Positions 15,336 to 24,372 of a DNA stretch of 57,631 nt are shown piece by piece. Each line of letters starts with the position of its first letter. Position 1 is the first letter of the stretch. A program made the position numbers and the translations under genes. The notes under the pieces are model-generated. The model was not told the DNA's origin. It did no database searches and was given only the letters and a program-made list of their open reading frames with translations. The stretch covers positions 1-57,631 of the forward strand of contig JAFRQH010000006.1 in the NCBI GenBank assembly GCA_017428725.1, read 5' to 3'. Source of the DNA: Bacteroidales bacterium. Lineage in GTDB: Bacteria > Bacteroidota > Bacteroidia > Bacteroidales > UBA932.

Positions 15336-15677
15336 ATGATGGATTTCGGATTCAAGCTCTCCCCTAGCTCGGCGGTCAACCTCGACACGGTGGACCGCGC
15401 CCGCTATGACCGGCTCGTGCAGCTGGTGCCCGATGCGCGCACGTGCATCGACTGCGGCAGCTGCAGTGCCACGTGCACGGCGGCGCCCTGGTCTGGGATG
15501 AGCGTGCGCAAGGTACTGCTCGGCCTGCAGCGCGGCCGGGACGACGAGGTGGACGCGATGCTGTCCAAATGTATGCTTTGCGGCAAGTGCACGATGGTCT
15601 GCCCGCGCGGGATCAACACGCGGCAGCTCATCCTGACGCTCTGCCGGCTGGACCGCAAGGGGGAGGTCGTGCGATGA
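15336..15677 (+). CDS. Second HdrC-like 4Fe-4S dicluster protein
   Basis: This small protein of 113 residues has two clusters, CIDCGSCSATCTAAPW (about 35-50) and CMLCGKCTMVCPRG (about 77-90). In the first cluster the Pro after the fourth Cys is replaced by Thr. It starts at the base after the HdrA-like stop and ends in an ATGA overlap with the next gene. It probably wires the membrane HdrE/D fusion to the soluble HdrABC-like part. Alternative ATGs at 15336 and 15339 are equivalent. Confidence 0.87.
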   Translation: MMDFGFKLSPSSAVNLDTVDRARYDRLVQLVPDARTCIDCGSCSATCTAAPWSGMSVRKVLLGLQRGRDDEVDAMLSKCMLCGKCTMVCPRGINTRQLILTLCRLDRKGEVVR

Positions 15678-17497
15678 GAGAACGTTTCGCCAGCCATTTC
15701 GACCCGTTCGTGATCCCCTTCCTCGTGGGGATGGCTTTCGTGCTGGGCTATTGCCTCATCGCGATGATCCGCGTGATCCTGCAACTGCCCAAGGAGGACC
15801 GACGGAGGTTCCTGGTGTCGCTGATCACCCCGAAACAGATTTGGATCAATGTCCGGGACATCTTCCTCAACTGCCTGATACACGTGAAGTTGTGGCAGCG
15901 CAATAAAATGCTGGGCTTTATGCATTCCAGCATCGCCTTCGGCTGGTTCATGATCATCCTGCTGGGGCACCTCGAAGTGATCCTCTTCGTGCCGGAGCGC
16001 ATCCACCTCTTCTATTATCCGATCTTCTTCAACTATTTCGTCGCGGAGACGGAACAGACCATCCAGGGATCGATGCTGATGTTCCTGATGGACTTCTTCC
16101 TGCTGATGATCCTGAGCGGCATCGCGATCGCCATCATCAAACGCTTCGCTTCGCGCATCGTGGGGATGCGGCGCACCACGCGCCTGAGCCTGCTGGACCG
16201 GGTGGGACTCTACTCGCTCTGGGCCATCTTCCCGTTGCGCCTGCTGGCCGAGAGCTTCACGGCGCACATCAGCGGCGGCAGTTTCCTCACCATCCCCGCC
16301 AACTGGATCTTCCGGCAGTTCCTCGGCAACGACCTCTACGCCCTGCCCACGTGGTGGGCCTACTCCATCGCCCTGGGCGTCTTCATGTGCGTGCTGCCCT
16401 TCACCCGCTATATGCATATCCCGGCTGAGATGCTGCTGATCCCGATGCGCAACGCCGGGATCCGCATCCGCCACCCGCGCAAGGGCTTCGCCTCGCTGGA
16501 GGTCTACTCCTGCCCGGCCTGCGGCGTCTGCATCGACGCCTGCCCGATGAGCGTCCTGAAGGTCAACTGCAAGGATACGACGGTCTACCTCAACCGCCAG
16601 CTGCGGCGCGGCAACGAGCGCCGCATCGCAGAGATCTCGGACAAGTGCCTGCTCTGCGGCAAGTGCACGGCCGTCTGTCCGGTGGGCGTGCAGGGGCCGG
16701 AGCTGCGCGAGGCGCAGCGCGCGCGGCGCAAGTACGCCCTGTCCCCCTCTTACGCCGGCATCAACGTCCGGCCGATGGCCTCGGCCGTGGCCGGCGGCGC
16801 CGGCGGGGCCTCCGGCGGCGTGCTCTACTTCGCCGGGTGCATGACCCAGCTCACACCCTCCATCCGCCGCGCCACCGCCTCCCTGCTGGACAAGGCCGGC
16901 GTGCGCTGGCAGATGATGGACCCGGACGGCGGACTGTGCTGCGGCCGGCCGCTGATGATGGCCGGACGCACGGAGCAGGCCCGCGAGCTGATCGCCAAGA
17001 ACCTGGAGATCATCCGGGCCAGCGGTTGCGACACCCTGCTGCTCTCCTGCCCGATCTGCTACAAGGTCTTCAAGGAGGACTATCCGCTCAGCGACATCCG
17101 CGTGGTACACCACAGCGTCTTCTTCCAGGAACTGATCGCATCCGGACAACTGAAGGTCCGGCGCGAAGAGGGCCACAAGCTGGTCTGGCACGACCCCTGC
17201 GAGCTGGGGCGCGGGTGCGGCGTCTACGAGGAGCCGCGCGCGGCGCTCGCCGCCGCCGGCGAGCTCGTCGAGGCCGGCAAGCACCACGCCGAGAGCATCT
17301 GCTGCGGCGGGTCGCTGGGCAGCCTGTCGCTCGGCTTCGAGCAGCGCAAGGCGATGACCCGCAACGCGCTGGACAACCTGACGGTCGCGGATCCCGCCGA
17401 GATCGTGACCGGCTGTCCGCTGTGCCTCGCAACCTTCGTGCGCGCCGCCGACCGTCCGGTCCGCGACATCGCCGAGATCCTCGACACACGGAGCTGA
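15674..17497 (+). CDS. Membrane HdrE/HdrD-type fusion: cytochrome-b-like, 2x4Fe-4S, 2xCCG
   Basis: The 607-residue protein starts with about five membrane helices of the nitrate-reductase-gamma/HdrE type (residues 10-35, 75-105, 135-160, 180-200 and 230-250), with His residues in MLGFMHSS and TRYMHIP as possible haem ligands. Ferredoxin motifs CPACGVCIDACP and CLLCGKCTAVCP follow, then two complete CCG domains (FAGC, GGLCCGRP, LSCPICYK and HDPCELG, ESICCGGS, TGCPLCLA). This is the arrangement of quinone- or methanophenazine-linked HdrDE, fused in one chain. It likely exchanges electrons with menaquinone. The ATG at 15674 overlaps the previous stop; the longer frame upstream is a shadow. Confidence 0.88.
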   Translation: MRERFASHFDPFVIPFLVGMAFVLGYCLIAMIRVILQLPKEDRRRFLVSLITPKQIWINVRDIFLNCLIHVKLWQRNKMLGFMHSSIAFGWFMIILLGHLEVILFVPERIHLFYYPIFFNYFVAETEQTIQGSMLMFLMDFFLLMILSGIAIAIIKRFASRIVGMRRTTRLSLLDRVGLYSLWAIFPLRLLAESFTAHISGGSFLTIPANWIFRQFLGNDLYALPTWWAYSIALGVFMCVLPFTRYMHIPAEMLLIPMRNAGIRIRHPRKGFASLEVYSCPACGVCIDACPMSVLKVNCKDTTVYLNRQLRRGNERRIAEISDKCLLCGKCTAVCPVGVQGPELREAQRARRKYALSPSYAGINVRPMASAVAGGAGGASGGVLYFAGCMTQLTPSIRRATASLLDKAGVRWQMMDPDGGLCCGRPLMMAGRTEQARELIAKNLEIIRASGCDTLLLSCPICYKVFKEDYPLSDIRVVHHSVFFQELIASGQLKVRREEGHKLVWHDPCELGRGCGVYEEPRAALAAAGELVEAGKHHAESICCGGSLGSLSLGFEQRKAMTRNALDNLTVADPAEIVTGCPLCLATFVRAADRPVRDIAEILDTRS

Positions 17498-17522
17498 ACC
17501 GTCCCCTGATAATCCCTGCCCT

Positions 17523-18323
17523 ATGAACCGCATCCCCCTCATCCCCTTCCTGCTGGCAGCGCTCCTGCTTGCCGTCCGCCCCGCGGCCGCCCAGACCACT
17601 TACACCCTGAACATCACTGCCGACGGAGCGGCGACCCTCACCGCCTTCCTGCCCGAGCATCCCGACGGCCGGGCCATCCTGGCCTTCCCCGGCGGGGGCT
17701 ACCGCCAGACGAGCATCGGCAACAATGCGCAGTGGGCTCCGCTCTTCAACAGCCTGGGGATCAGCTTCTTCATCCTCAAGTACCGGATGCCGGAGGGCCA
17801 TCCCGAGACCACCCTCGCCGACGCCGAAGCCGCGATGCGCCTGATCCAGGAGAACGCCGCCCGCTGGCACGTCAACCCCACGCGCATCGGCGTGATGGGG
17901 ACCTCCGCCGGCGGCCATCTCGCCACGACGATGGCCACCTCGGCGCCGGAGCACCTGCGCCCGGCCTTCCAGATCCTCTTCTATCCGGTCATCACCTTCG
18001 GCGAAGGTTGCCACAAAGGGTCCCGCGACAACTTCCTGGGCGCCGCCGCATCCGATCCCGCCCAGATCGAGCGGTATTCATCCGAGAGACAAGTCAAGGA
18101 GACCACGCCGCCGGCCATAATCTTCGCCAACAGCGACGACCGCGGCGTCCCGCCCGAGTACAACGCCGCCGCGTACTACATCGCGATGACGCAGAAGGGC
18201 TGCCCGGCCAGCCTGCACATCTACCCCGAAGGCGGCCACGGCTGGACCTTCGTCTCCGCCTACCGCTACCACGACCAGGCCGTCGAAGAACTGACCGCCT
18301 GGCTCGCCGCCCTCAAGCTGTAA
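17523..18323 (+). CDS. Secreted alpha/beta-hydrolase (esterase/lipase type)
   Basis: The 266-residue protein has a signal peptide (LIPFLLAALLLAVRPAAAQ). The alpha/beta-hydrolase fold shows an oxyanion-hole segment AFPGGGY in place of HGGG, nucleophile elbow MGTSAGGHLA (Ser near 124), an Asp region FANSDDRGVPP and a catalytic His in GGHGWTF. It resembles the esterase group often found among carbohydrate acetyl-esterases in Bacteroidota, acting in the periplasm or outside. It follows the Hdr-like operon by 25 bases without its own visible promoter, and functional linkage is unclear. Confidence 0.87.
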   Translation: MNRIPLIPFLLAALLLAVRPAAAQTTYTLNITADGAATLTAFLPEHPDGRAILAFPGGGYRQTSIGNNAQWAPLFNSLGISFFILKYRMPEGHPETTLADAEAAMRLIQENAARWHVNPTRIGVMGTSAGGHLATTMATSAPEHLRPAFQILFYPVITFGEGCHKGSRDNFLGAAASDPAQIERYSSERQVKETTPPAIIFANSDDRGVPPEYNAAAYYIAMTQKGCPASLHIYPEGGHGWTFVSAYRYHDQAVEELTAWLAALKL

Positions 18324-18335
18324 CCCGGCGCACGG

Positions 18336-18689
18336 TCAGCTCTTGGGCTTGGCAGGGCCGGTGCCGGGCACGAAGGTGACGACCTTGCCGCCGCTCTTCT
18401 GGAAGTCCCTGTGCGCGTCCCGGATGGCTTTGGCGAAGAATTCCGAATCCTTGTCCAGCATCCGGATCATCTCCTTGCGGTTCACGCTGACGGCCAGGTC
18501 GGACAAGGTCAGCGCACGGATGACGGCGATGACATCCTGCTCGTTGCCTCCCCACAGCGAGGTCATCATTGCGAATGAGATCTTGGTGACCAGGTCCACC
18601 ACCGTGTCCGGGTTGACGCTGGCTTTGAAATCCGTCTTGAAACGGATGTCGGTCTCTCCATACTGGAGGATTTCGAGAATCTTTTTCAT
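18336..18689 (-). CDS. Hypothetical small soluble protein
   Basis: I do not recognise this 117-residue protein. It is mainly helical by composition (MKKILEILQYGETDIRF; VDLVTKISFAMMTSLWGG; DLAVSVNRKEMIRMLDKD) and ends in a basic tail GTGPAKPKS. No signal peptide, membrane segment or cysteine pattern is visible. The ATG at 18689 is preferred over the longer frame to 18722 because of a weak -7-like TACCTTTC at 18712-18705 on the minus strand. It converges on the esterase gene, 12 bases apart. Confidence 0.6.
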   Translation of the reverse strand: MKKILEILQYGETDIRFKTDFKASVNPDTVVDLVTKISFAMMTSLWGGNEQDVIAVIRALTLSDLAVSVNRKEMIRMLDKDSEFFAKAIRDAHRDFQKSGGKVVTFVPGTGPAKPKS

Positions 18690-18764
18690 ATCATCAAGTT
18701 TCCCGAAAGGTAGGGCGAGCAAACGTCAATAACGAAAAGAAAGGTATCTTTTACGTTTTCGACG

Positions 18765-19469
18765 CTACATTCTGACGTTTCTTATACACCAGGAGAAGGC
18801 ACGGGCCTGCCGGGCGTCGTTGTCGGAGAAATGGCCGCCGGACTCCCAGCGGAGCGTGCAGGCGGATTCGCCCAACTGGCTCTGCAGCAGGGCGTATTGC
18901 CCGCGGACGCAGTCCCCCACCCGGGCGATGGCGGTGTTGCGCACGTGCTCCTCGCGGTCGCCCAGGCTCAGATAGACTGCGGACGCGAGGACAGGGTGTC
19001 CCTGCGCATACGGCAGCCAGTCCCGGATCCAGAGGGACGGGGAGGCGGCGGCCACGGCCGCGAAACGGTCGGTGTGCATCGACGCCCACAAGGCGAAGAG
19101 CCCGCCCAGCGAATAGCCGCCGAGGATGACCGGCACGGGCCCGAAGCGGTCCGTCAGGGCAGGCAGCAGGGTGTTTGTCACGAAAGCCAGCGTCTCTTCG
19201 GCGTGGCGGCCCACTTCGGGATTGCGGTCGATCTTGGGATCCGGCCAGGGAGTGAGGTCCGTGGCCCAGTCGAAGATTTCGAAGAAAGCCATCGCCCACG
19301 GCCGTCCTCCGCCGGCAATCAGGGACACTTCCCGCTCGAGGGACGGCCGCTCGTGCCGGCCCATCGTCTGCACCAGCAGGCACTGCACCCCGGCGCGGCC
19401 GGCCGCCACCGCCTCCTCCGCCCAGATCTGGCAGGCTCTGCCACCCAGTATGATTTCTTCTCGGACCAT
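18765..19469 (-). CDS. Alpha/beta-hydrolase, putative esterase (Fes/YbbA-like)
   Basis: The 234-residue cytoplasmic protein has nucleophile elbow LGGYSLGGLFALWAS (Ser near 118) and ASPSLWIRDWL after it, the pattern of the esterase D/enterochelin-esterase-like group. An Asp segment (LSLGDREEHVRN) and the likely catalytic His in ESGGHFSDND follow. There is no signal peptide. It is shorter than most family members and lacks a lid. The start at 19469 fits a TACCTTTG box ending 4 bases upstream, implying an almost leaderless mRNA. The substrate is unknown. Confidence 0.82.
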   Translation of the reverse strand: MVREEIILGGRACQIWAEEAVAAGRAGVQCLLVQTMGRHERPSLEREVSLIAGGGRPWAMAFFEIFDWATDLTPWPDPKIDRNPEVGRHAEETLAFVTNTLLPALTDRFGPVPVILGGYSLGGLFALWASMHTDRFAAVAAASPSLWIRDWLPYAQGHPVLASAVYLSLGDREEHVRNTAIARVGDCVRGQYALLQSQLGESACTLRWESGGHFSDNDARQARAFSWCIRNVRM

Positions 19470-19473
19470 ATCT

Positions 19474-19503
19474 CAAAGGTACGCATTATTTTCCGTATCT
19501 TTG
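19474..19503. promoter_or_regulatory. Divergent promoters for esterase (-) and UvrA paralogue (+)
   Basis: TACCTTTG on the minus strand (19481-19474) ends 4 bases before the esterase ATG. TATCTTTG on the plus strand (19496-19503) ends 4 bases before the UvrA-like ATG. The boxes are 14 bp apart, so each -33 region lies across the other promoter. Confidence 0.7.
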
Positions 19504-19507
19504 CAGG

Positions 19508-22009
19508 ATGCAAAAAAGCCCGGATCATATCGAGGTGCGTGGCGCACGCGCCCACAATCTCAAGAACATCGACGTCGACATCCCGCTCGGAAAGATCGTC
19601 GGCATCGCCGGCGTGTCGGGTTCCGGGAAGTCCTCGCTCGCCCTGGGCGTACTCTATGCCGAAGGCTCCCGGCGCTACCTGGAGTCCCTGTCCACCTACA
19701 CCCGCCGGCGGATGACCCAGGCCAGCCGGGCCCAGGTGGACGAGGTGCGCTATGTGCCGGCCTCGCTGGCGCTGCACCAGCGCCCGGGCGTGCCCGGCAT
19801 CCGCAGCACCTTCGGCACGATGTCCGAGCTGCTCAACAGCCTGCGCCTGATGTTCTCGCGCTTGTCCAGCCACCGCTGCCCCAACGGCCACTACCTCGAG
19901 CCGAGCCTCGCCGTGGCTGCCGAGCAGGAACTGGTCTGCCCCGTCTGCGGGGCGCACTTCTACGCGCCCGGCGCCGAGGAGCTGGCCTTCAACAGCCAGG
20001 GCGCCTGCAAGAAATGCGGCGGCACCGGCACCGTCTGGACCGTGGACGAGTCCACGCTGGTGCCCGACGACTCGCTGACCATCGACCAGGGCGCCGTGGC
20101 CCCTTGGGGCTCGCTGATGTGGTCGCTGATGAAGGACATCGCCCGCGAGATGGGCGTGCGGACGGACGTCCCCTTCAAGGACCTGACGCCGGAGGAGAAA
20201 GAGATCGTCTACCACGGCCCGGCCGAGAAGCGGCACATCATCTACAAGAACGAGAAGACCAACGGCTTCGCCGAGATGGATTTCACATACTACAGCGCCG
20301 TCTACTCCGTGGAGAACGCCTTGGCGAAAGTCACGGACGAGAAGGGCATGAAACGCGTGGAGAAGTACCTGCGCCAGACGCCCTGCCCCGACTGCGGCGG
20401 CACGCGCCTGTCGGATGCCGCCCGCGCCCCGCGCCTGCGCGGCATCTCCCTGGCGGAGGCCTGCCAGATGACGCTCGCCGAACTGATCACCTGGGTGGAC
20501 GGCGTGCCGGCCTCGCTGCCGGAGCCGATGCGGCCGATGGCGGAGCGCATCTGCGAATCCTTCCGGGACACGGCCAAACGGCTGGTGGACCTGGGCCTGA
20601 GCTACCTCAGCCTCGACCGGGCCGCCTCGACCCTCTCCACCGGCGAGCGGCAGCGCGTCCAGCTGGCCCGGTCGGTACGCAACCGCACCACGGGCGTGCT
20701 CTACGTCCTGGACGAGCCGTCCATCGGCCTGCACCCCTCCAACCTGGAGGGGCTGACGGGCGTGATGGACGACCTCGTGGCGGACGGCAATTCCGTCGTC
20801 CTCGTGGACCACGACACGCAGGTGCTCTCGCACGCCGACTGGATCATCGAACTGGGACCGGACGCCGGCGCGGCCGGAGGGACCGTGCTGACCCAGGGCA
20901 CGGTGCCGCAGGTCGCCGCGAATCCCCTGTCCAAGATCGGTCCTTTCCTGGAGATTCCCGGTCGAGCCGGGAACGACAAGGGCCAGATGGCCGGGAATGA
21001 CGGTGCGGCGGAGCTGTTCGCCGAAGGCGAGATCCGCCTCCGGACCGGCGCGATCCACACCGTGCAGCCCCTGGAGGTCCGGTTCCCGAAGGGCCGGCTG
21101 TCCGCCGTGACCGGCGTGTCCGGCTCCGGCAAGACGACCCTGATCCTCGAGAGCCTGATACCGGGTCTGCAGGCCGCCGTCGCCGGCAAGCCCCTGCCCG
21201 CCCACGTGCTCGCGGTAAGCGCCCCGGGCATCAGCCAGGTCAAACTGATCGACGCCACCCCCATCGGGATCAACGTCCGCTCCACCGTGGCCACGTATGC
21301 CAACATCCACGACGAGCTCCGCAAGGTCTACGCCCGCGGCGACGAATCCCGGCAGCTCGGCTACAAGGCCGGCGACTTCTCCTACAATACCGGCGCACTG
21401 CGCTGCCCGACCTGCGACGGCACGGGCAGCATCAGCCTGGACGTGCAGTTCCTGCCCGACGTGGACATCCCCTGCCCCGACTGCCGCGGCTCCCGCTATG
21501 CCCGCATCGCCCACAAGATCCACCGCAAGCGGAGAGGGGCTCCGTCCTGTCCGCTGCCGGAGCTGATGGCGATGAGCATCGACGAGGCGCTGCACGAATG
21601 CGAGGACCTGCCGCTCGTGCGCAGCCGCCTGCAGGTCCTGCACGACCTCGGCCTGGGCTACCTCACCCTCGGTGAGGCGACGCCCAGCCTGTCCGGCGGC
21701 GAGGCCCAGCGCCTCAAGCTCGCCAGCGAGATGGGCCGCGCCCAATCCGGCTCCGTCTTCGTCTTCGACGAGCCCACCATCGGTCTGCACCCGCTGGACG
21801 TGCAGACCCTGATGCGCGTGTTCCGCCATCTCATCGGGCAGGGTGCGACCGTCATCGTGATCGAGCACGACCTCGATGTCATCCGCAGCGCCGACTATCT
21901 CGTGGACATGGGGCCGGGCGGCGGCCTGCAGGGCGGACGCATCGTCGCCGCCGGCACGCCCGCCGCCGTCGCACAGGCTCCGGAAAGCATTACGGGACGT
22001 TATCTATGA
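19508..22009 (+). CDS. UvrA-like ABC ATPase, UvrA2-type paralogue
   Basis: The 833-residue protein has two ABC ATPase modules: Walker A GVSGSGKSSLA (about 37) and GVSGSGKTTLI (about 540), signatures LSTGERQRVQLAR and LSGGEAQRLKLAS, Walker B VLDEPSIGLHP and VFDEPTIGLHP. It has zinc knuckles CPVCG...CKKCGGTG and CPTCDGTG...CPDCRGS. Standard UvrA is about 940 residues; the shorter length and divergent first zinc region fit the UvrA2 class, linked to DNA-damage or drug tolerance rather than main repair. The linker between modules contains an in-frame palindromic repeat (20955-21001). The stop overlaps the next gene's ATG. Confidence 0.85.
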   Translation: MQKSPDHIEVRGARAHNLKNIDVDIPLGKIVGIAGVSGSGKSSLALGVLYAEGSRRYLESLSTYTRRRMTQASRAQVDEVRYVPASLALHQRPGVPGIRSTFGTMSELLNSLRLMFSRLSSHRCPNGHYLEPSLAVAAEQELVCPVCGAHFYAPGAEELAFNSQGACKKCGGTGTVWTVDESTLVPDDSLTIDQGAVAPWGSLMWSLMKDIAREMGVRTDVPFKDLTPEEKEIVYHGPAEKRHIIYKNEKTNGFAEMDFTYYSAVYSVENALAKVTDEKGMKRVEKYLRQTPCPDCGGTRLSDAARAPRLRGISLAEACQMTLAELITWVDGVPASLPEPMRPMAERICESFRDTAKRLVDLGLSYLSLDRAASTLSTGERQRVQLARSVRNRTTGVLYVLDEPSIGLHPSNLEGLTGVMDDLVADGNSVVLVDHDTQVLSHADWIIELGPDAGAAGGTVLTQGTVPQVAANPLSKIGPFLEIPGRAGNDKGQMAGNDGAAELFAEGEIRLRTGAIHTVQPLEVRFPKGRLSAVTGVSGSGKTTLILESLIPGLQAAVAGKPLPAHVLAVSAPGISQVKLIDATPIGINVRSTVATYANIHDELRKVYARGDESRQLGYKAGDFSYNTGALRCPTCDGTGSISLDVQFLPDVDIPCPDCRGSRYARIAHKIHRKRRGAPSCPLPELMAMSIDEALHECEDLPLVRSRLQVLHDLGLGYLTLGEATPSLSGGEAQRLKLASEMGRAQSGSVFVFDEPTIGLHPLDVQTLMRVFRHLIGQGATVIVIEHDLDVIRSADYLVDMGPGGGLQGGRIVAAGTPAAVAQAPESITGRYL
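20955..21001. repeat. Palindromic repeat in frame inside the UvrA paralogue
   Basis: TTCCCGG (20955-20961) and CCGGGAA (20967-20973) form a perfect stem with loop TCGAG. GGCCGGGAATGAC follows at 20989-21001. The segment encodes EIPGRAGNDKGQMAGNDG between the two ATPase modules, and resembles the block at 4121-4169. Confidence 0.6.
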
Positions 22010-24366
22010 GACACTTCCGACATACGATTCTGACAACCCTCCTGCTCTGCTGCGCGCTCTTCTCGGGCGCCCAGACGCGCCGGGCCGTCCTGTCCGGCTA
22101 CGTGCTGGACGCCGCGAGCGGCGAGCCGCTCGTCCAGGCGGTCGTCTACCTGGAGGACCGCAAGACAGCCGCCGTGGCCGACCAGACCGGCTTCTACTCC
22201 CTGAGCGTTCCGCCCGGCCGGCACACCGTCACCTGCTCCTATTTCGGCTACAAGGACGCCGTGCTCGAGCTTGACCTGTCCCGCGCCGCCAAGCAGGACT
22301 TCCAGATGGAGCCCGACCGCGAGGAGCTGGAAGCGGCCACCATCCAGTCCCGCTCCAAGCGCAGCGAACTCGTCCTCCCCCAGATGGGGATGGAGCGGGT
22401 GGATGCCGCGCTGATCCAGAAGATGCCCACGCTGATGGGCGAGGCCGACATCATCCGCGTGATCCAGATGATGCCCGGCGTGCAGACGCCCAGCGAGGGC
22501 GCCACCGGCTTCAGCGTGCGCGGCGGCGGGGTGGACCAGAACCTCATCCTGATGGACGGCGCTCCGATCTACAACAGCGGGCATTTCCTGGGCTTCCTGT
22601 CGATGTTCAACGGCGACGCCATCCGCGGCGCGGACCTCTACAAGGGAGACTTCCCCGCGCAGTACGGCGGGCGCGTCGCCTCCGTGCTGGACATCTCCAC
22701 CAAGGATGGCAACAAGAACAGTTTCGGCGGAAACGCCTCCATCGGCCTGATCACCTCCAAGCTCTTTGTCGAAGGCCCCATCGTGCCGGGCAAGCTCTCC
22801 TTCATGCTCGCCGGCCGCCGGACCTATGTCGACCTCTTCTTCCCCCTGCTGGGCGACAACATCCCGGACAAGACCAAGATGTTCTTCTACGACCTCAACG
22901 CCAAGCTCAGCTGGACGGCCGGCGAGAAGGACCGCGTGTACCTGAGCGCCTTCAGCGGCCGGGACGTCTTCGGATTCAGCATGGCGGATTTCGACCTCGG
23001 AGATGTCGAGTTCGGCAACGCCAACCACACCCAGTCCCTGCGCTGGAACCACGTCTATTCCCCGCAGCTCACCTCGGACGTGACCCTCTACCACTCCCTG
23101 TTCAACAACTCGATCGGCGCCAACATGGAAGCGGCCGCCTTCGACTACCTGCAGGGGATCCGGGAGTGGGGGCTCAAGGCCGGCTGGACGTGGTACCCCA
23201 ACAGCACGAACACCGTGCGCGCCGGCATCCAGCTCGCCCGCTACACCATCATGCCCGGAGACCTCGTGCCCCGGGCCGAGGCCACGGTGGTCAACGAGAT
23301 CCACCACCCCAAGATGTACGCCTTCCAACCGGTCGTCTACCTGCAGAACGAGCAGAAGATCGACCGGCTGACCGTCCGCTACGGCCTGCGCCTGTCCACG
23401 TTCCGGACGCTCGGCCCCACGGAGCAGCGCTATTTCGATCCCGATTCGCACGCACTGACCCAAGTCATCCATCACCGAAGGGGCGACACGATCCGCAGCT
23501 GGAAGGCCCTGGAGCCGCGCATCTCCGCATCCTGGTCGCTCCACCCGGACTTCTCCCTCAAGGGAGCCTGGTCGCGCACCAACCAGTTCCTGCAGCAGGC
23601 TCGCATCAGCATCAGCGGCAGCCCGGTGGACACCTGGTTCACCTCCTCGCCCAACGTGGAGCCGCAGGTCTGCGACCAGTTCTCGTTCGGGGCCAACGCC
23701 CTCTTCTTCGACCAGGGCCTGGAGCTCTCGCTGGAGGGCTTCTACAAGCACAGCCGCAATGCGATGGACTTCATCGACAATCCGGGGCTTGTGCTCGACA
23801 ACCCCGACCGCGAGGGCCTGCTCCGCTTCGGTACAGCCTATGCTTACGGCACGGAGCTGATGCTCAAGTACGACTTCTCCCGCTGGAGCGGCTGGCTGGC
23901 CTACACCTGGTCCCGCTCGTGGTACGACATCCCGGAGATCAACGGCGGCAAGCCCTACCCGTCCCCGCTCAACCACGAGCACGCCATCAACTTCGTGCTC
24001 ACCTACGATATCAGCAAGCAGCTCTCCGCCTCGGCGGAATGGGTCTTCTACAGCGGCGCGCCGACCACCTATCCCGTCGGCCGCTACCAGTACCGCGGCC
24101 GCTGGGTCCCGGTGTACGCCTCGCGCAACGAAGACCGCCTGCCGGACTACCACCGGGGCGACCTGTCCCTGACCTGGCGCACCAAGGGCCGCGTGCAGCA
24201 GAAACGCTGGAGTGGCGAGTGGAACCTCTCCGTCTACAACGTCTACGCCCGGCACAACGCCTGGTCCATCGCCTTCAGCTACGACGAGCAGAACGCCAAG
24301 TTCCAGTCCTACAAGATCTACCTGTTCACTGCCATCCCGTCCCTTTCGTACAACATCCAGTTCTAG
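22006..24366 (+). CDS. TonB-dependent receptor with carboxypeptidase-regulatory-like domain
   Basis: The 786-residue protein has a signal peptide (TILTTLLLCCALFSGAQ), a CarbopepD_reg-like domain (about 24-105, VLSGYVLDAASGEPLVQAVV), then a plug (about 115-225: VDAALIQKMPTLMGEADIIR, GFSVRGGGVDQNLILMDG, YGGRVASVLDI) and a beta-barrel ending LSYNIQF. It imports an unknown ligand across the outer membrane using TonB energy. It is paired with the DUF4249 lipoprotein 6 bases downstream, a standard arrangement in Bacteroidota that replaces SusD. The start overlaps the UvrA-like stop by 4 bases. The ligand is not inferable. Confidence 0.92.
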   Translation: MRHFRHTILTTLLLCCALFSGAQTRRAVLSGYVLDAASGEPLVQAVVYLEDRKTAAVADQTGFYSLSVPPGRHTVTCSYFGYKDAVLELDLSRAAKQDFQMEPDREELEAATIQSRSKRSELVLPQMGMERVDAALIQKMPTLMGEADIIRVIQMMPGVQTPSEGATGFSVRGGGVDQNLILMDGAPIYNSGHFLGFLSMFNGDAIRGADLYKGDFPAQYGGRVASVLDISTKDGNKNSFGGNASIGLITSKLFVEGPIVPGKLSFMLAGRRTYVDLFFPLLGDNIPDKTKMFFYDLNAKLSWTAGEKDRVYLSAFSGRDVFGFSMADFDLGDVEFGNANHTQSLRWNHVYSPQLTSDVTLYHSLFNNSIGANMEAAAFDYLQGIREWGLKAGWTWYPNSTNTVRAGIQLARYTIMPGDLVPRAEATVVNEIHHPKMYAFQPVVYLQNEQKIDRLTVRYGLRLSTFRTLGPTEQRYFDPDSHALTQVIHHRRGDTIRSWKALEPRISASWSLHPDFSLKGAWSRTNQFLQQARISISGSPVDTWFTSSPNVEPQVCDQFSFGANALFFDQGLELSLEGFYKHSRNAMDFIDNPGLVLDNPDREGLLRFGTAYAYGTELMLKYDFSRWSGWLAYTWSRSWYDIPEINGGKPYPSPLNHEHAINFVLTYDISKQLSASAEWVFYSGAPTTYPVGRYQYRGRWVPVYASRNEDRLPDYHRGDLSLTWRTKGRVQQKRWSGEWNLSVYNVYARHNAWSIAFSYDEQNAKFQSYKIYLFTAIPSLSYNIQF

Positions 24367-24372
24367 CGCGCC

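Noticed and set aside
19319..21868. Minus-strand open frame of 849 codons
   Set aside because: Shadow of the UvrA paralogue, which has all ABC motifs in the plus frame.
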